Shown piece by piece: positions 8,025 to 17,347 of a stretch of DNA of 64,000 nucleotides. Position numbers and translations under genes: made by a program. Position 1 is the first letter of the stretch. Each line of letters begins with the position of its first letter. Below the pieces are notes generated by a model. That model saw only the letters and a list, made by a program, of their open reading frames with translations, made no database searches and was not told the DNA's origin. The DNA is taken from positions 1 to 64,000 of the forward strand of contig VSSA01000003.1 of the NCBI GenBank assembly GCA_008123405.1. The letters run 5' to 3'. The stretch is from Nocardioides sp. BGMRC 2183. Its GTDB lineage: Bacteria; Actinomycetota; Actinomycetes; Propionibacteriales; Nocardioidaceae.

Positions 8025-9079
8025 GAGGCGCCCTCGGCCATCGTCCGCAGTGCCTGCCGGTCCGGTTTCCCGTTCTCCAGCAACGGCATCTCCTCCAGTA
8101 CGACGACCTGCCGCACCGCCCACGACCGCGGATGCGCCGCCGCCACCCAGTCGCGCAGCGCCTCCAGCGACGGCACCGCCGCCGATGCCGACACGCCATC
8201 CGCCTCGATTGGCGCCACGAAGGCGACCACGCGCATCCCCCACTCGGGGTCGGGCACCCCCAGCACCTCGACCGCCGCACGGTCGCTGCCCAGGTCCGGA
8301 TGCTCCCGCAACCGTCGGGCGACCACGGCGGCCGGCACGTTGACCCCACCGCTGACCACCATGTCGTCCAGCCTGCCGAGCACCTGGAGGCGCCCGTCCT
8401 CGTCGATCCGTCCGGCGTCGCTGGTCCGGTACCAGCCGTCGACCAGGGTGGACGCGGTCAACACGGGGTCATCGAGGTAGCCGTCGAAGAGGGTGGGACC
8501 GGCGATCCGGATCCGGCCGTCCGAGTCGATCGCGACAGCCACCCCGTCCAACGGAAGGCCGTCGTAGACGCAGCCGCCGGCGGTCTCCGCGGCGCCGTAG
8601 GTGGCCACGACCCGGATGCCGGCGGCGCTGGCACGGGCGCGCAGGCCGGGATCGATCGGCCCCCCGCCCAGCAGCACGGTGTGGGCACGCGCCAGGGCGG
8701 CGGTCTCCTCGGGCGAGCGAAGGATCCGGACCAGCTGGGTGGGGACCAGCGAGGTGAACCATCCGGTCCCGTCCGGCCAGCCGCCCTCGTCGTACCGGGT
8801 GGGTGGATGGCCGGCGAGCAGCGAGCGTGCGATCACCTGGATGCCCGCGACGTAACCGGCCGGCAGGGCCAGCACCCACGGCCCGGTGCCACCAAGGGCG
8901 GCTGCCGACGCGCGTACCGAAGCACGCACCGCCGCCTGGGAGAGCACCACCTGCTTCGGGGCCCCGGTCGATCCGGACGTGGTGACCACCAAGCGGGCCG
9001 CGTCTGCGTCGTCGCGCAGCCAGCCGTCCAGCTGCCGTTCGACCTCGAGGGGGGAGCCGGCGAGCGAGAAGTGGTCCAC
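8021..9079 (-). CDS. menE: MenE, o-succinylbenzoate-CoA ligase (short form)
   Basis: AMP-forming ligase activating o-succinylbenzoate with CoA before ring closure by MenB. 352 aa, the compact actinobacterial form that lacks much of the usual N-terminal domain. The P-loop-like TSGSTGAPKQVVLS lies near residue 34. Later motifs are ATYGAAETAG, YRTSDAGRIDEDGRLQVLGRLDDMVVSGGVNVPA (adenylation hinge) and the C-terminal Lys in LENGKPDRQ. GTG start. First gene of menE-menC-menD and divergent from menA across 86 bp, so both transcripts probably share that promoter region. Confidence 0.94.
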   Translation of the reverse strand: MDHFSLAGSPLEVERQLDGWLRDDADAARLVVTTSGSTGAPKQVVLSQAAVRASVRASAAALGGTGPWVLALPAGYVAGIQVIARSLLAGHPPTRYDEGGWPDGTGWFTSLVPTQLVRILRSPEETAALARAHTVLLGGGPIDPGLRARASAAGIRVVATYGAAETAGGCVYDGLPLDGVAVAIDSDGRIRIAGPTLFDGYLDDPVLTASTLVDGWYRTSDAGRIDEDGRLQVLGRLDDMVVSGGVNVPAAVVARRLREHPDLGSDRAAVEVLGVPDPEWGMRVVAFVAPIEADGVSASAAVPSLEALRDWVAAAHPRSWAVRQVVVLEEMPLLENGKPDRQALRTMAEGAS

Positions 9080-9165
9080 GGAGCAGACGCTATGCCCCGG
9101 GCGGGGAGCGGGTCGATGTGCCCTGACGCCCGCCCCGGACCGCCCGCCTGCTTGAATCCCCAGTC

Positions 9166-10050
9166 ATGGCCACTCCCGCCCACTGGATCGCCGGCGCCCG
9201 CCTCCGCACCCTCCCCGCCGCGGTCGCGCCGGTGTTGGTCGGCACCGCGCTCGCGACGTACGTCGACAGCCTGGTGTGGTGGAAGGCGCTGCTGGCGCTG
9301 GTGGTCAGCCTGGCGCTGCAGGTGGCGGTCAACTACGCCAACGACTACTCCGACGGCATCCGCGGCACCGACGACGACCGGGTCGGACCGATGCGCCTGG
9401 TCGGCTCGGGAGTGGCCACGCCGGCAGCGGTGAAACGGGCCGCCTTCCTCGCCTTCGGAGTCGCCGGCGTGGCCGGCCTGGCACTCGCCGCAACCACCAA
9501 CTGGTGGCTGCTCGCGGTCGGTGTGCTGTGCGTGCTGGCCGGGTGGTTCTACACCGGCGGCTCGAAGCCCTACGGCTATCTCGGACTGGGCGAGGTGATG
9601 GTCTTCGTCTTCTTCGGCCTGGTCGCCGTGGTCGGGACGACGTACGTGCAGACCGAGACGTGGGGGACGACCGGCTGGGCGTCGCTTGTGGCCGGCTGCG
9701 GCGTGGGCGCGCTGGCCTGCGCGATCCTGGTCGCGAACAACCTGCGCGACATCCCCACCGACCTGGTCGCCGGGAAGCGCACCCTTGCAGTGCGTCTCGG
9801 CGACCCCGCCACCCGCCGGTTCTTCGTCGGGCTGATCGTGGTGGCGATGCTCGCCGTCGCCGGCGTCGCCGTCCTCACCACGCCCTGGGCAATGCTCGGG
9901 CTCTTCTTCTGGTTGCCGGCGCGGGGGGCCGTCCGCGCCGTGCTCGGCGGCGCCCAGGGGCCGGCGCTGATCCCTGTCCTGCAGAGCGTGGGACTCGCGG
10001 AGCTGATCTGGGCGGCGCTGACGGGGTTCGGGCTCGTCGTTGGGCGCTGA
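9166..10050 (+). CDS. menA: MenA, 1,4-dihydroxy-2-naphthoate polyprenyltransferase
   Basis: Integral membrane prenyltransferase (UbiA family) attaching the isoprenoid tail to dihydroxynaphthoate. 294 aa with about eight or nine hydrophobic segments. Both Asp-rich motifs are present: NDYSDGIRGTDDDR near residue 63 and NNLRDIPTDLVAGKRT near residue 185, which bind Mg-diphosphate. Starts MATPAHWIAGARLRTLPAAV, a typical N-terminus. Divergent from menE; its 3' end is followed by a triple palindrome cluster. Confidence 0.95.
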   Translation: MATPAHWIAGARLRTLPAAVAPVLVGTALATYVDSLVWWKALLALVVSLALQVAVNYANDYSDGIRGTDDDRVGPMRLVGSGVATPAAVKRAAFLAFGVAGVAGLALAATTNWWLLAVGVLCVLAGWFYTGGSKPYGYLGLGEVMVFVFFGLVAVVGTTYVQTETWGTTGWASLVAGCGVGALACAILVANNLRDIPTDLVAGKRTLAVRLGDPATRRFFVGLIVVAMLAVAGVAVLTTPWAMLGLFFWLPARGAVRAVLGGAQGPALIPVLQSVGLAELIWAALTGFGLVVGR

Positions 10051-10068
10051 GCGCCAGGCCCGACAAGC

Positions 10069-10157
10069 AGTTTCACCGGCCGGCCGGTGAAACTGGAGCC
10101 GGTCATACGGAGTTTCGTATGACCGGCGGTAGTTTCACCGGGCGGCCGGTGAAACTA
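10069..10157. repeat. Palindrome mosaic A (palindrome-hairpin-palindrome)
   Basis: Three inverted repeats in a row between convergent menA and a DUF4229 gene: a perfect 26-bp palindrome at 10069-10094 (AGTTTCACCGGCC and its complement), a hairpin at 10098-10127 (arms GCCGGTCATACG, loop GGAGTTT-like), and a second palindrome at 10130-10157 (arms TAGTTTCACCGG). Probably acts as a bidirectional terminator. The same three-part plan recurs at 19765-19882 and 27985-28085. Confidence 0.85.
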
Positions 10158-10178
10158 CCCCCGCACCCGCCCCGAACC

Positions 10179-10439
10179 TCAGTCCTCGTCTTCCTTGGCC
10201 CGCGCCGCCTCGTACCGCTCGTTGACCTTCCCGGCACGGGTCTCGACCTTCTGGGCGAACCGGCTGCGCTGCTCGTTGAGCAGCACGAACGACGCGAGCC
10301 CGCTGATCAGGAACGCGATCACGATGGCCCACACCACCGGCACCGAGCCGGCGATCGCGAACCAGATGCCGAACACCACCGCGAACGCGCCGAGGAAGAG
10401 CCCGAAGCGCATCGCGGTGTAGATCCAGAAGTCCTTCAC
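10179..10439 (-). CDS. DUF4229 small membrane protein
   Basis: 86 aa. Two hydrophobic segments (about 8-26 and 30-50: FGLFLGAFAVVFGIWFAIAG, AIVIAFLISGLASFVLL), then a basic and acidic C-terminal tail. The N-terminus VKDFWIYTAMRF is typical of DUF4229, an actinobacterial family without known function. The GTG start is chosen for that match; GGAGG lies unusually close to it (1-2 nt). Divergent from another small membrane protein at 10502; conserved next to the men/ccs region in related genera as far as I recall. Confidence 0.75.
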   Translation of the reverse strand: MKDFWIYTAMRFGLFLGAFAVVFGIWFAIAGSVPVVWAIVIAFLISGLASFVLLNEQRSRFAQKVETRAGKVNERYEAARAKEDED

Positions 10440-10501
10440 CCCTCCAGGGTAGGTCGGGACGCGCTCTTCGCCCCCATCCAGGGGCGACCTACTCTTGGAG
10501 G

Positions 10502-10744
10502 ATGAAGGTCTTGCTCGTGGTCCTCGTGGTCGCGCTCGCGGTGTATCTCGCGGTGCGATTGATGCAGGAGCGCGGGCTGCCCGGGCAGGGCGGTCGGCCG
10601 GCGACACCGCGGCGTCGCGGCCCGAACTCACCGGGTCTCCCGCGACTCAAGAAGTCCCCGCCACCCCGACAGGTGGCCCCCGACGACGACGAGGAGTTCC
10701 TTCGGGACCTGGACCGCAAGAGGCTCGACCCGCCCGGCGACTGA
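10502..10744 (+). CDS. Small single-pass membrane protein
   Basis: 80 aa: one N-terminal hydrophobic segment (VLLVVLVVALAVYLAVRLM), a Pro/Arg-rich middle and an acidic-then-basic end (DDDEEFLRDLDRKRLD). Starts with ATG directly behind TTGGAGG, a strong but tightly spaced ribosome-binding site. No family recognised. It is divergent from the DUF4229 gene with only 62 bp between them and runs towards ccsB (convergent). Confidence 0.65.
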   Translation: MKVLLVVLVVALAVYLAVRLMQERGLPGQGGRPATPRRRGPNSPGLPRLKKSPPPRQVAPDDDEEFLRDLDRKRLDPPGD

Positions 10745-10810
10745 CTGACACGCAGGACGCCTGGCGCGCAGCATTTGGCCCGCTCAGCGCGGGATCAGCC
10801 CGGAGAGGGA

Positions 10811-11878
10811 TCAGCCCGGAGCGCCTGCCGCCAAGCCCGCCCGCGGTACGTCGACCCCGGGCGCCTTGACGTGCACGACCTGCACCTGCCGCTCGCCGGC
10901 GTAGGCGTGCTGGCTGGAGGTCGAGAAGTAGTTGATCCCGATGAAGTTGAACCAGAGGGTCGCCATCCCGATCAGCGCCAGGATGGCGGCGTTGCGGCCC
11001 TTCCACCCGGCGGTGGCGCGAGCGTGCAGGTAGCCGGCGTACACGACCCAGGTGATGAACGCCCAGACCTCCTTGGGGTCCCAGTTCCAGTAGCGCGACC
11101 ACGCCTCGTGTGCCCAGATCGGGCCGGTGATCAGCACTGCGAAGGTCCATACGGGGAACGCGAAGGCGTGCACCCGGTAGGCGATCCGGTCCAGCGCGAC
11201 CAGGGAGGGCACGCGGCCCATCCACCCGGTCAGTGGGGCGCCGGCGGCCTTCTTCTCCGCCCGCATCCGCACCAGGTACATCAGCGAGGCGATGCCGCCG
11301 AGGGTGAAGGCGCCGGTGGCGATGACCGCGGAGACGACGTGGATGACCAGCCAGTAGGAGTTCAGCGACTCGGCCAGCGGAGCGACCGGCTCGTGCAACC
11401 AGATCACCGCGATCATCAGCACCGAGACGTTGAAGACCAGCACCAGCGGCGCCATCCAGCCGAGGTGGAACTTCTTGTAGAGCACCAGGTAGAGCAGGGT
11501 CACCACGAAGGTGCCGGAGATGGTGAACTCGTACATGTTGCCCCAGGGCACCCGGTTGGGGTCGGCAGCCATGCCGCGCCCGACCAGCGCCACGAAGTGC
11601 ACCGCGCACGCGATCGCGGTGAGCAGCACACCGAGACGCCCCAGGAACGCGACCCGTTCGCCATTGCGGTCCTCGTCGACGGCCGTCTCCTCGACGACCA
11701 GCGTGTCACCGCCGACGGTGCCGGCCGATGTCGCTGTCGCGTTCGACGCGGTCGCCTTCTCCTTCGGCTGACGCACCGCGGCCCATTCGGCCAGGTGCAC
11801 GACCAGCGCGATGAAGTAGACGATGCCGGCGGCACCGATCGCCTGGTTGCTCAGCGTCTCCCACGCGGCGTTGCTCAC
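10811..11878 (-). CDS. ccsB: CcsB/ResC, cytochrome c synthase subunit
   Basis: Polytopic membrane protein of System II cytochrome c maturation, which with ResB carries heme across the membrane and attaches it to apocytochrome CXXCH. 355 aa with about eight membrane segments. The heme-handling WWD-type region is visible: EAWSRYWNWDPKEVWAFITW, followed by conserved His-bearing YLHARATAGW; PWGNMYEF is also typical. GTG start at VSNAAWETLSNQ, 7 bp after the resB stop. Last gene of the hemL-ccsB run. Confidence 0.94.
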   Translation of the reverse strand: MSNAAWETLSNQAIGAAGIVYFIALVVHLAEWAAVRQPKEKATASNATATSAGTVGGDTLVVEETAVDEDRNGERVAFLGRLGVLLTAIACAVHFVALVGRGMAADPNRVPWGNMYEFTISGTFVVTLLYLVLYKKFHLGWMAPLVLVFNVSVLMIAVIWLHEPVAPLAESLNSYWLVIHVVSAVIATGAFTLGGIASLMYLVRMRAEKKAAGAPLTGWMGRVPSLVALDRIAYRVHAFAFPVWTFAVLITGPIWAHEAWSRYWNWDPKEVWAFITWVVYAGYLHARATAGWKGRNAAILALIGMATLWFNFIGINYFSTSSQHAYAGERQVQVVHVKAPGVDVPRAGLAAGAPG

Positions 11879-11885
11879 TGCTCGC

Positions 11886-13559
11886 TCACCCTGCACCCTT
11901 CTGCAGCTTCTTGACGAGGTCGTCGAGGACCTCGCCTGCATCGGCATTGCCCGATCGGTCCAGTACGGCGACCTCGACCACCGTGCCCCCCATTGTGACC
12001 CCGTCCTCGGGGTCGGTGTCACCCGGCGTCGTACCGGACGCTCCATCGGCAGCCGCCGGTCGCGCCCGCACCCACACCCGACGCGGTCGGATGAAGAGCG
12101 AGGCGCACAGTCCGATCAGCGCCAGCACGACACCGATCAGGGCGACCTCCTTGCCGGGGGTCTGGCTGATCTGCACCCGCACCCACGGCTCGACTCCCTC
12201 GAACTTCACCGTGCCGAGCCCGTCGGGCAGCTCGACGGTGTCGCCGGGCTGGAGGTCCACGCGGAACGGCTTGCCGTCCTTCTCCACCAGGTCGGCGTTG
12301 TCCTTGTCCAGCACGTAGACCGACTGCGAGACACCGTCGTCGAGGCCGAGGTCACCGGTGTAGGCGAGCATCGAGAGCGTCGGGTTGAGGTCGTCGCCGA
12401 AGACCGTGACCGGGTTGCCGTCGACCATGTCGAAGCTCGGGTAGAAGACACCCTCGAGGCCGACCTGGCCGGGTTTCGCCGCCGGCGCCTTGACGACTCC
12501 GAAGGAGAGGAAGCTGGAGTCCTCGGGCAGGAAGGGCTGCGGGCCGGTCCAGGCCACGTCGCCGTTGCCGTCGGTGATGGTGATGATCGGTGAGTAGCCG
12601 TGGCCGATCAGGAACACGTCGGTGCTGCCGATGCCGAGCGGGTGGTTGACCCGGAGGTCGTAGTTCTTCTCCTCCCCGGAGCCGCACACCTCCTCATAGG
12701 TCAGGTCGGCGCTGAACTCGATCGCCATGCCGGCGCGCGGCCCCTCGGTCAGCCAGGTGTCCTGGTAGTCGTCGACGGTGAAGCAGAAGTCGTCGAGCTG
12801 ATCGGTGCGGAAGAGCCCGCCGGGGTTGAAGTCGTCGTACTGCGTCAGGTTGTTGGTGAACGAGGTGCCCTGGGTGATGATCACGCCGCCCTGGTAGCCG
12901 AAGAGCCCGCCGATGGCGAAGCCGGCCAGCACCACCAGGATCGAGAGGTGGAAGAGCAGGTTGCCGGCCTCGCGCAGGTAGCCGCGCTCGGCGGCGACGG
13001 AGTCCACCCCGTCCCCTTCGGTACGACGAAGCCGGTGGCGTCGACCGAGCACCGCTCGCGCGTTCGCCAGCACGTCCTCGACCGAGGCGTCGGTGCGGTA
13101 GGTGGTGTGCTCGGGCAGCCGGGTGAGGTTCTTCGGCGCCGCCGGCGGCTGGGCCCGCATCGCCCGGAAGTAGACGAAGAGCCGCGGCACGATGCAGCCG
13201 ACCAGCGAGACCACCAGCAGCAGGTAGATCGCGGAGAACCAGGGCGAGTCGTAGACCGAGAAGAGGTCGAGCTTCTCGTAGATCGGAGTGAGCTTGGGGT
13301 GCTCCTCCTTCCAACGCGTGACGCCGAGCGCGTCCACACCGGACTGCGGGATCACCGAGCCGGGGATCGCGGCCAGCGCCAGCAGGAGCAGCAGCACCAG
13401 CGCGGTGCGCATCGAGGTGACCTGCCGCCAGGCCCAGCGCCCGAGCTCGCGGGCGTTCAGCTCGCCCGCACGGCGCTGCGGCTTCCGCTCCCGGGCCTTC
13501 TTCTCCTGCGTCGCCTCGGCTGCGTCGGCATCTGTCTGCGTGGGTGGTGGGGTGCTCAT
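11886..13559 (-). CDS. resB: ResB, cytochrome c biogenesis protein
   Basis: Partner of CcsB in System II cytochrome c maturation. 557 aa: charged cytoplasmic N-tail (about 1-45), membrane segments near 50-70 (TALVLLLLLALAAIPGSVIPQ), 115-135 and 205-225 (LLFHLSILVVLAGFAIGGLFG), a large extracytoplasmic domain, and a last membrane segment near 510 (VALIGVVLALIGLCASLFI). ATG start overlaps the ccdA stop as ATGA. The tail carries an acidic extension after the final membrane segment. Confidence 0.94.
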   Translation of the reverse strand: MSTPPPTQTDADAAEATQEKKARERKPQRRAGELNARELGRWAWRQVTSMRTALVLLLLLALAAIPGSVIPQSGVDALGVTRWKEEHPKLTPIYEKLDLFSVYDSPWFSAIYLLLVVSLVGCIVPRLFVYFRAMRAQPPAAPKNLTRLPEHTTYRTDASVEDVLANARAVLGRRHRLRRTEGDGVDSVAAERGYLREAGNLLFHLSILVVLAGFAIGGLFGYQGGVIITQGTSFTNNLTQYDDFNPGGLFRTDQLDDFCFTVDDYQDTWLTEGPRAGMAIEFSADLTYEEVCGSGEEKNYDLRVNHPLGIGSTDVFLIGHGYSPIITITDGNGDVAWTGPQPFLPEDSSFLSFGVVKAPAAKPGQVGLEGVFYPSFDMVDGNPVTVFGDDLNPTLSMLAYTGDLGLDDGVSQSVYVLDKDNADLVEKDGKPFRVDLQPGDTVELPDGLGTVKFEGVEPWVRVQISQTPGKEVALIGVVLALIGLCASLFIRPRRVWVRARPAAADGASGTTPGDTDPEDGVTMGGTVVEVAVLDRSGNADAGEVLDDLVKKLQKGAG

Positions 13560-14320
13560 ACGATCGTCTCCCCGTAGTCCACGACCTGCAGTTGCGCCCA
13601 CTGCACCAGGTGGTCCCACCACCCGGTGACCATCGCGACGCCGAGCGCGATCATGAAGCCGCCGCCGATCCGCATCACCCAGACCTGGTGCCGGCGCACC
13701 CACTTCAGGCCGCGCAGCGCCTTCTCGTAGAAGACCGCGGCGAGCACGAACGGCAGACCGAGCCCGATCGCGTAGCAGAGTCCGAGGACGGCGCCGCGGG
13801 TCGCCGTACCGCCTTCGGCGTAGGTGAGGTTGGCGATGACGGCCAGGGTCGGCCCCACGCAGGGGGTCCAGCCGATGGCGAAGAGCGCGCCGATCACCGG
13901 CGCCGCAGCCAGGCCGACACCCGGCATCGCGTGGATCCGCCACTCGCGCTGCAGCCACGGCACGGCACCGGCGAAGACCAGGCCGAGCACGATCAGCAGC
14001 ACGCCCAGCACGACGGTCAGCACGTCCTGCCACTGCTGCAGCCGGGCCGCGATCCCGCCGAAGGCGGTGAAGGCGAAGACGAAGACGACGGCGAAGCCGA
14101 GCACGAAGAGGAGCGAGCCGGCCAGCATCCGACCGCGGTGCTCCGAGGCCTTCCCGGTGGCCAGGTCCGCGCCGGAGAGACCGGTGGCGTAGGAGAGGTA
14201 GCCGGGCAGCAGGGGGATCACGCAGGGTGAGAAGAAGGAGACGATCCCGGCGACCAACGCCACCGGTACGGCGACCACCAGCGCCCCGGACGACGCCTGG
14301 GCCTCGAACCACTCACTCAT
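13556..14320 (-). CDS. ccdA: CcdA, cytochrome c-type biogenesis thiol reductant carrier
   Basis: Six-helix membrane protein of the DsbD/CcdA family, moving electrons from cytoplasmic thioredoxin to ResA so that apocytochrome cysteines are kept reduced. 254 aa. The two redox-active Cys lie in FFSPCVIPLLPGYLSY (helix 1) and GWTPCVGPTLA (helix 4). ATG start overlaps the resA stop as ATGA. Confidence 0.95.
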   Translation of the reverse strand: MSEWFEAQASSGALVVAVPVALVAGIVSFFSPCVIPLLPGYLSYATGLSGADLATGKASEHRGRMLAGSLLFVLGFAVVFVFAFTAFGGIAARLQQWQDVLTVVLGVLLIVLGLVFAGAVPWLQREWRIHAMPGVGLAAAPVIGALFAIGWTPCVGPTLAVIANLTYAEGGTATRGAVLGLCYAIGLGLPFVLAAVFYEKALRGLKWVRRHQVWVMRIGGGFMIALGVAMVTGWWDHLVQWAQLQVVDYGETIV

Positions 14321-14964
14321 GCCGGGTCGTCCGCCCCGCTCTCGTCCGCCCGGCTCGCGTCTTCGCCGTCCTCGCCTGCGCCGTCCTCGGGCAGCAGGTC
14401 GTCGACCAGGGTGATCAGCGTGCTCTTGGACGGCACCGGCCCGTTGATCAGCGCAGCGACCCTGCCGTCGGTGTCGAGCACCAGGGTGGCCGGCGGTGCG
14501 TAGGGCGCGTAGTCGCCGAAGCCGAGCAGGGTCTTGGAGCCTGGGTCGTAGAGCGACGGGTAGTCGACGCCGCGGTCCCGTTCGAACGCAGCGGCGGTCT
14601 CCGGGGCCAGGTCGCGGATGTTGATGCCGACGAAGGCGGTCTGCTCCGGGTGGTCCTCGGCGAGCTCGGACTCCGCCTCGACCAACATCGGCATCTCGGT
14701 GCGGCACGGGCCGCAGCCGGACCACCACATGTTGACCACGACCACCTTGCCGCGCAGGTCGGCGAGGTCGAGCTGCTCGTCCTGGATCGTGGTCCCGCTG
14801 ACCTCGACCGGTGCGTCCCGGTCCTCGGCGGCGACCTCGATGACCTGGCCGTCGCCGGCGACGTACTCGACACCCTCGGTGCCACCGACGTCGGAGCAGC
14901 CGGTAAGCACGAGCGCGGCGGCCAGCACGCCCGCGGCACGCAGACGCGGCTTGAGGGGCCTCAT
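14317..14964 (-). CDS. resA: ResA-like thiol:disulfide lipoprotein
   Basis: Membrane-tethered thioredoxin-fold reductase of 215 aa for apocytochrome c. The N-terminus has a lipoprotein signal with lipobox LTGC (Cys23). The active site is WWSGCGPCRTEMP; the cis-Pro loop appears in APPATLVLDTDG. An acidic tail (EDGAGEDGEDASRADESG) ends the protein. Overlaps the upstream phosphatase stop and the downstream ccdA start, both as ATGA. Confidence 0.93.
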   Translation of the reverse strand: MRPLKPRLRAAGVLAAALVLTGCSDVGGTEGVEYVAGDGQVIEVAAEDRDAPVEVSGTTIQDEQLDLADLRGKVVVVNMWWSGCGPCRTEMPMLVEAESELAEDHPEQTAFVGINIRDLAPETAAAFERDRGVDYPSLYDPGSKTLLGFGDYAPYAPPATLVLDTDGRVAALINGPVPSKSTLITLVDDLLPEDGAGEDGEDASRADESGADDPA

Positions 14965-15656
14965 TCCGGCGGCGTCCCCTCCGGCTTGAGCTCCTCGGGT
15001 GCGTCACCCGCCGAGAACGGAGCCGCAACGTCGCCGCGCGGGATCAGGTCGATCGCCGGCTCGGCGTAGGCGACCTGGGTGACCTCGCTGCCGGTGAAGC
15101 CGAACGAGGTGACCGAGCAGAGCGTGCACTGCCGCTTGCGTGGGTCGTGCAGGAACGAGCGCTTCTCCACGGCCAGCCGGGTGATCCAGATCGGCAACTG
15201 GTGAGAGACCAGCACCGCCTCGTGCCCTTCGGCCGCCTGCCGGGCGTCGTCGACCGCGGCCAGCATCCGGGCCACCACCTGCCGGTAGGGCTCGCCCCAC
15301 GACGGCTTGAACGGGTTGTAGAGGTGCCGCCACGTGCGTGGGTCGCGCAGCGCGTTGTCCCCGCCGGCGAACCGCTTGCCCTCGAACAGGTTGGTCGACT
15401 CCAGGACCCGCTCCTCGACCCCGATCTCGAGGCCGAGCTTCTCCGCGAGCGGCGCCGCGGTCTCCCGGGCCCGCTCCAGCGGCGACGAGCGGAGCACGGT
15501 GATGTCGCGGTCGGCCAGGTGGCCGGCGGCCTTCAGCGCCATCGCACGGCCCCGGTCGGAGAGGTGGAAGCCGTCGCGACGTCCGTAGAGGATGCCGTCG
15601 GGGTTGTGCACCTCGCCGTGGCGCAGCAGGTGGACCCAGGTGTCCGGAGTGCTCAT
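14961..15656 (-). CDS. Histidine phosphatase (phosphoglycerate-mutase-like)
   Basis: 231 aa, histidine phosphatase superfamily. The catalytic RHG motif is [10 protein letters not shown] near residue 11; the second-half His is in [10 protein letters not shown]. The same gene sits between hemL and resA in mycobacteria (Rv0525), so the position is conserved, but its substrate is not known. Coupled by ATGA overlaps to hemL upstream and resA downstream. Confidence 0.88.
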   Translation of the reverse strand: MSTPDTWVHLLRHGEVHNPDGILYGRRDGFHLSDRGRAMALKAAGHLADRDITVLRSSPLERARETAAPLAEKLGLEIGVEERVLESTNLFEGKRFAGGDNALRDPRTWRHLYNPFKPSWGEPYRQVVARMLAAVDDARQAAEGHEAVLVSHQLPIWITRLAVEKRSFLHDPRKRQCTLCSVTSFGFTGSEVTQVAYAEPAIDLIPRGDVAAPFSAGDAPEELKPEGTPPE

Positions 15657-17026
15657 CGGTTCCCTCCTGCGGTGGTGACCGACGCTGCCGCCTCGGCTGC
15701 CGCGGGCAGCGCGTCGAGCACGGCCTGCACGGCACGATCGTCGTGGGCGGCAGAGACGAACCAGGCCTCGTACGCCGACGGCGGCAGGTGCACCCCCTGG
15801 TCGAGCATGCTGTGGAAGAGCGCCCCGTACGCCGCCACGTCGGTGCGCTGGGCACCGGCGAAGTCGACCACGGGCGCGGCATCGGGGGTCAGGAAGACGG
15901 AGAACATCGACCCGGTCGACTGGATCACGTGGGGCAGACCGGCGGCGGTGAAGGCATCGGCGACGCCCGCGCGCAGGGTGTCGGCGACCGAGTCCAGGTG
16001 GGCGTAGACGTCGTCGGTCGCGGCCTGCAGTGTGGCCAGGCCCGCGGCGGTGGCGACCGGGTTCCCCGAGAGCGTGCCTGCCTGGTAGACGGGCCCGTCG
16101 GGCGCGAGCGCGGCCATCACGTCAGCGCGGCCACCGAACGCGGCAGCGGGCAGGCCGCCGCCCATCACCTTGCCGAAGGTCATCAGGTCCGGCGCCCAGC
16201 CCTCCTGTGCGCCGTCGGTGCCCCACTGACCGGAGCGGGAGACCCGGAAGCCGGTCATCACCTCGTCGCTGATGAAGAGCGCGCCGTGGGCTCGGCAGGT
16301 CTCGGCCAGGAACGCGTTGAAGCTCGCGCCGTCCACCTCGGCCGGCGGGACCACGCCCATGTTGCCGGGCGCCGCTTCGGTGATCAGGCAGGCGATCCGG
16401 TCGCCGTACTCGGCGAAGGCGGTCCGCACCGCCTCGGGGTCGTTGTAGGGCAGCACCAGGGTGAGCGCGGTGGAGGACTCCGGGACGCCGGGGGTGCCGG
16501 GGATCGCGAAGGTGGTCAGCCCCGACCCGGCGGCGGCGAGCAGGGAGTCGACGTGGCCGTGGTAGCAACCGGCGAACTTCACCACGAGGTCGCGACCGGT
16601 GAAGCCGCGGGCCAGCCGGATCGCAGACATGGTCGCCTCGGTGCCCGAGGAGACCAACCGCAGCCGCTCGACCGGCGTACGGGCGACGATCTCCTCGACC
16701 AGCGCCACCTCACCTTCGGTGGGCGTGCCGTACGACGTGCCGCGGGAGACGGCGGCGTTGATCGCCTCGATGACCGCGGGGTGCTGATGACCCAGCAGCA
16801 TCGGCCCCCAGGAGCAGATCAGGTCGACGTAGGTGTTGCCGTCGACGTCGGTCAGCCACGGGCCCTGGGCGTTGGCGATGAAGCGCGGGGTGCCGCCGAC
16901 GGCGTTGAACGCTCGGACCGGCGAGTTCACGCCACCGGGGGTGACGGCGCGGCCCCGGGCGAAGAGCCGCTCGGAGGCGGCGACGGGTCGTGCGGGGGCG
17001 CGGCGAGGATCTGGCTCGGGCGTCAC
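15653..17026 (-). CDS. hemL: HemL, glutamate-1-semialdehyde 2,1-aminomutase
   Basis: PLP enzyme making 5-aminolevulinate from glutamate-1-semialdehyde (C5 pathway, after HemA). About 457 aa from the GTG I chose (VTPEPDPRR); the conserved part begins at [22 protein letters not shown], so the real start may be a little later, and no good ribosome site helps. The Schiff-base Lys is in [17 protein letters not shown]. Other family motifs: [40 protein letters not shown]. First gene of the run to ccsB, which places heme precursor supply and cytochrome c maturation under shared transcription. Confidence 0.95.
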   Translation of the reverse strand: MTPEPDPRRAPARPVAASERLFARGRAVTPGGVNSPVRAFNAVGGTPRFIANAQGPWLTDVDGNTYVDLICSWGPMLLGHQHPAVIEAINAAVSRGTSYGTPTEGEVALVEEIVARTPVERLRLVSSGTEATMSAIRLARGFTGRDLVVKFAGCYHGHVDSLLAAAGSGLTTFAIPGTPGVPESSTALTLVLPYNDPEAVRTAFAEYGDRIACLITEAAPGNMGVVPPAEVDGASFNAFLAETCRAHGALFISDEVMTGFRVSRSGQWGTDGAQEGWAPDLMTFGKVMGGGLPAAAFGGRADVMAALAPDGPVYQAGTLSGNPVATAAGLATLQAATDDVYAHLDSVADTLRAGVADAFTAAGLPHVIQSTGSMFSVFLTPDAAPVVDFAGAQRTDVAAYGALFHSMLDQGVHLPPSAYEAWFVSAAHDDRAVQAVLDALPAAAEAAASVTTAGGNR

Positions 17027-17199
17027 CGCGTCATTGTCGCCGATCGGGCCAAGGACCCTGAATTCGCACCGACCGCCATCGGCGGTCAAATGGCCGGTCC
17101 GGGCGTCGCCCACGATGTGGACGCCACCGACCGCACCGACGAAGGCGCAGGTCAGCGTGCCGTTATCACGTGGGCGCCGCGATTCGGCGGAACTCGTTC

Positions 17200-17227
17200 G
17201 TGTGACACCCGTAACTCGGTGTGTCAC
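17200..17227 (+). promoter_or_regulatory. Putative regulatory site upstream of the lytic transglycosylase gene
   Basis: GTGTGACACCCGTAACTCGG followed by TGTGTCAC forms an imperfect inverted repeat (TGACACC / GGTGTGTCA) around CCGTAAC, 120 bp ahead of the start codon. It is the most conspicuous site in the 321-bp divergent gap between hemL and the transglycosylase gene (17027-17347). The rest of that gap holds only GC-rich sequence and a GGGGAGAGA ribosome site at 17332-17340. Confidence 0.35.
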
Positions 17228-17347
17228 TATTCGTTGGAACCTTCGCCGCACCCGTGGGAGGCGGACGGCGACGCACGATCGGTACGGGATCGGGCGTGAG
17301 GACCACCTGGTTGTCTGCGGACCAGGACAAAGGGGAGAGAGAACGCG

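Noticed and set aside
17027-17347. c-di-AMP (ydaO-type) riboswitch ahead of the lytic transglycosylase gene
   Set aside because: Expected because such switches precede wall hydrolase genes and disA is in this genome, but the conserved blocks (for example the GACAGCUNACCUCG-like end) are not seen in the 321-bp leader.
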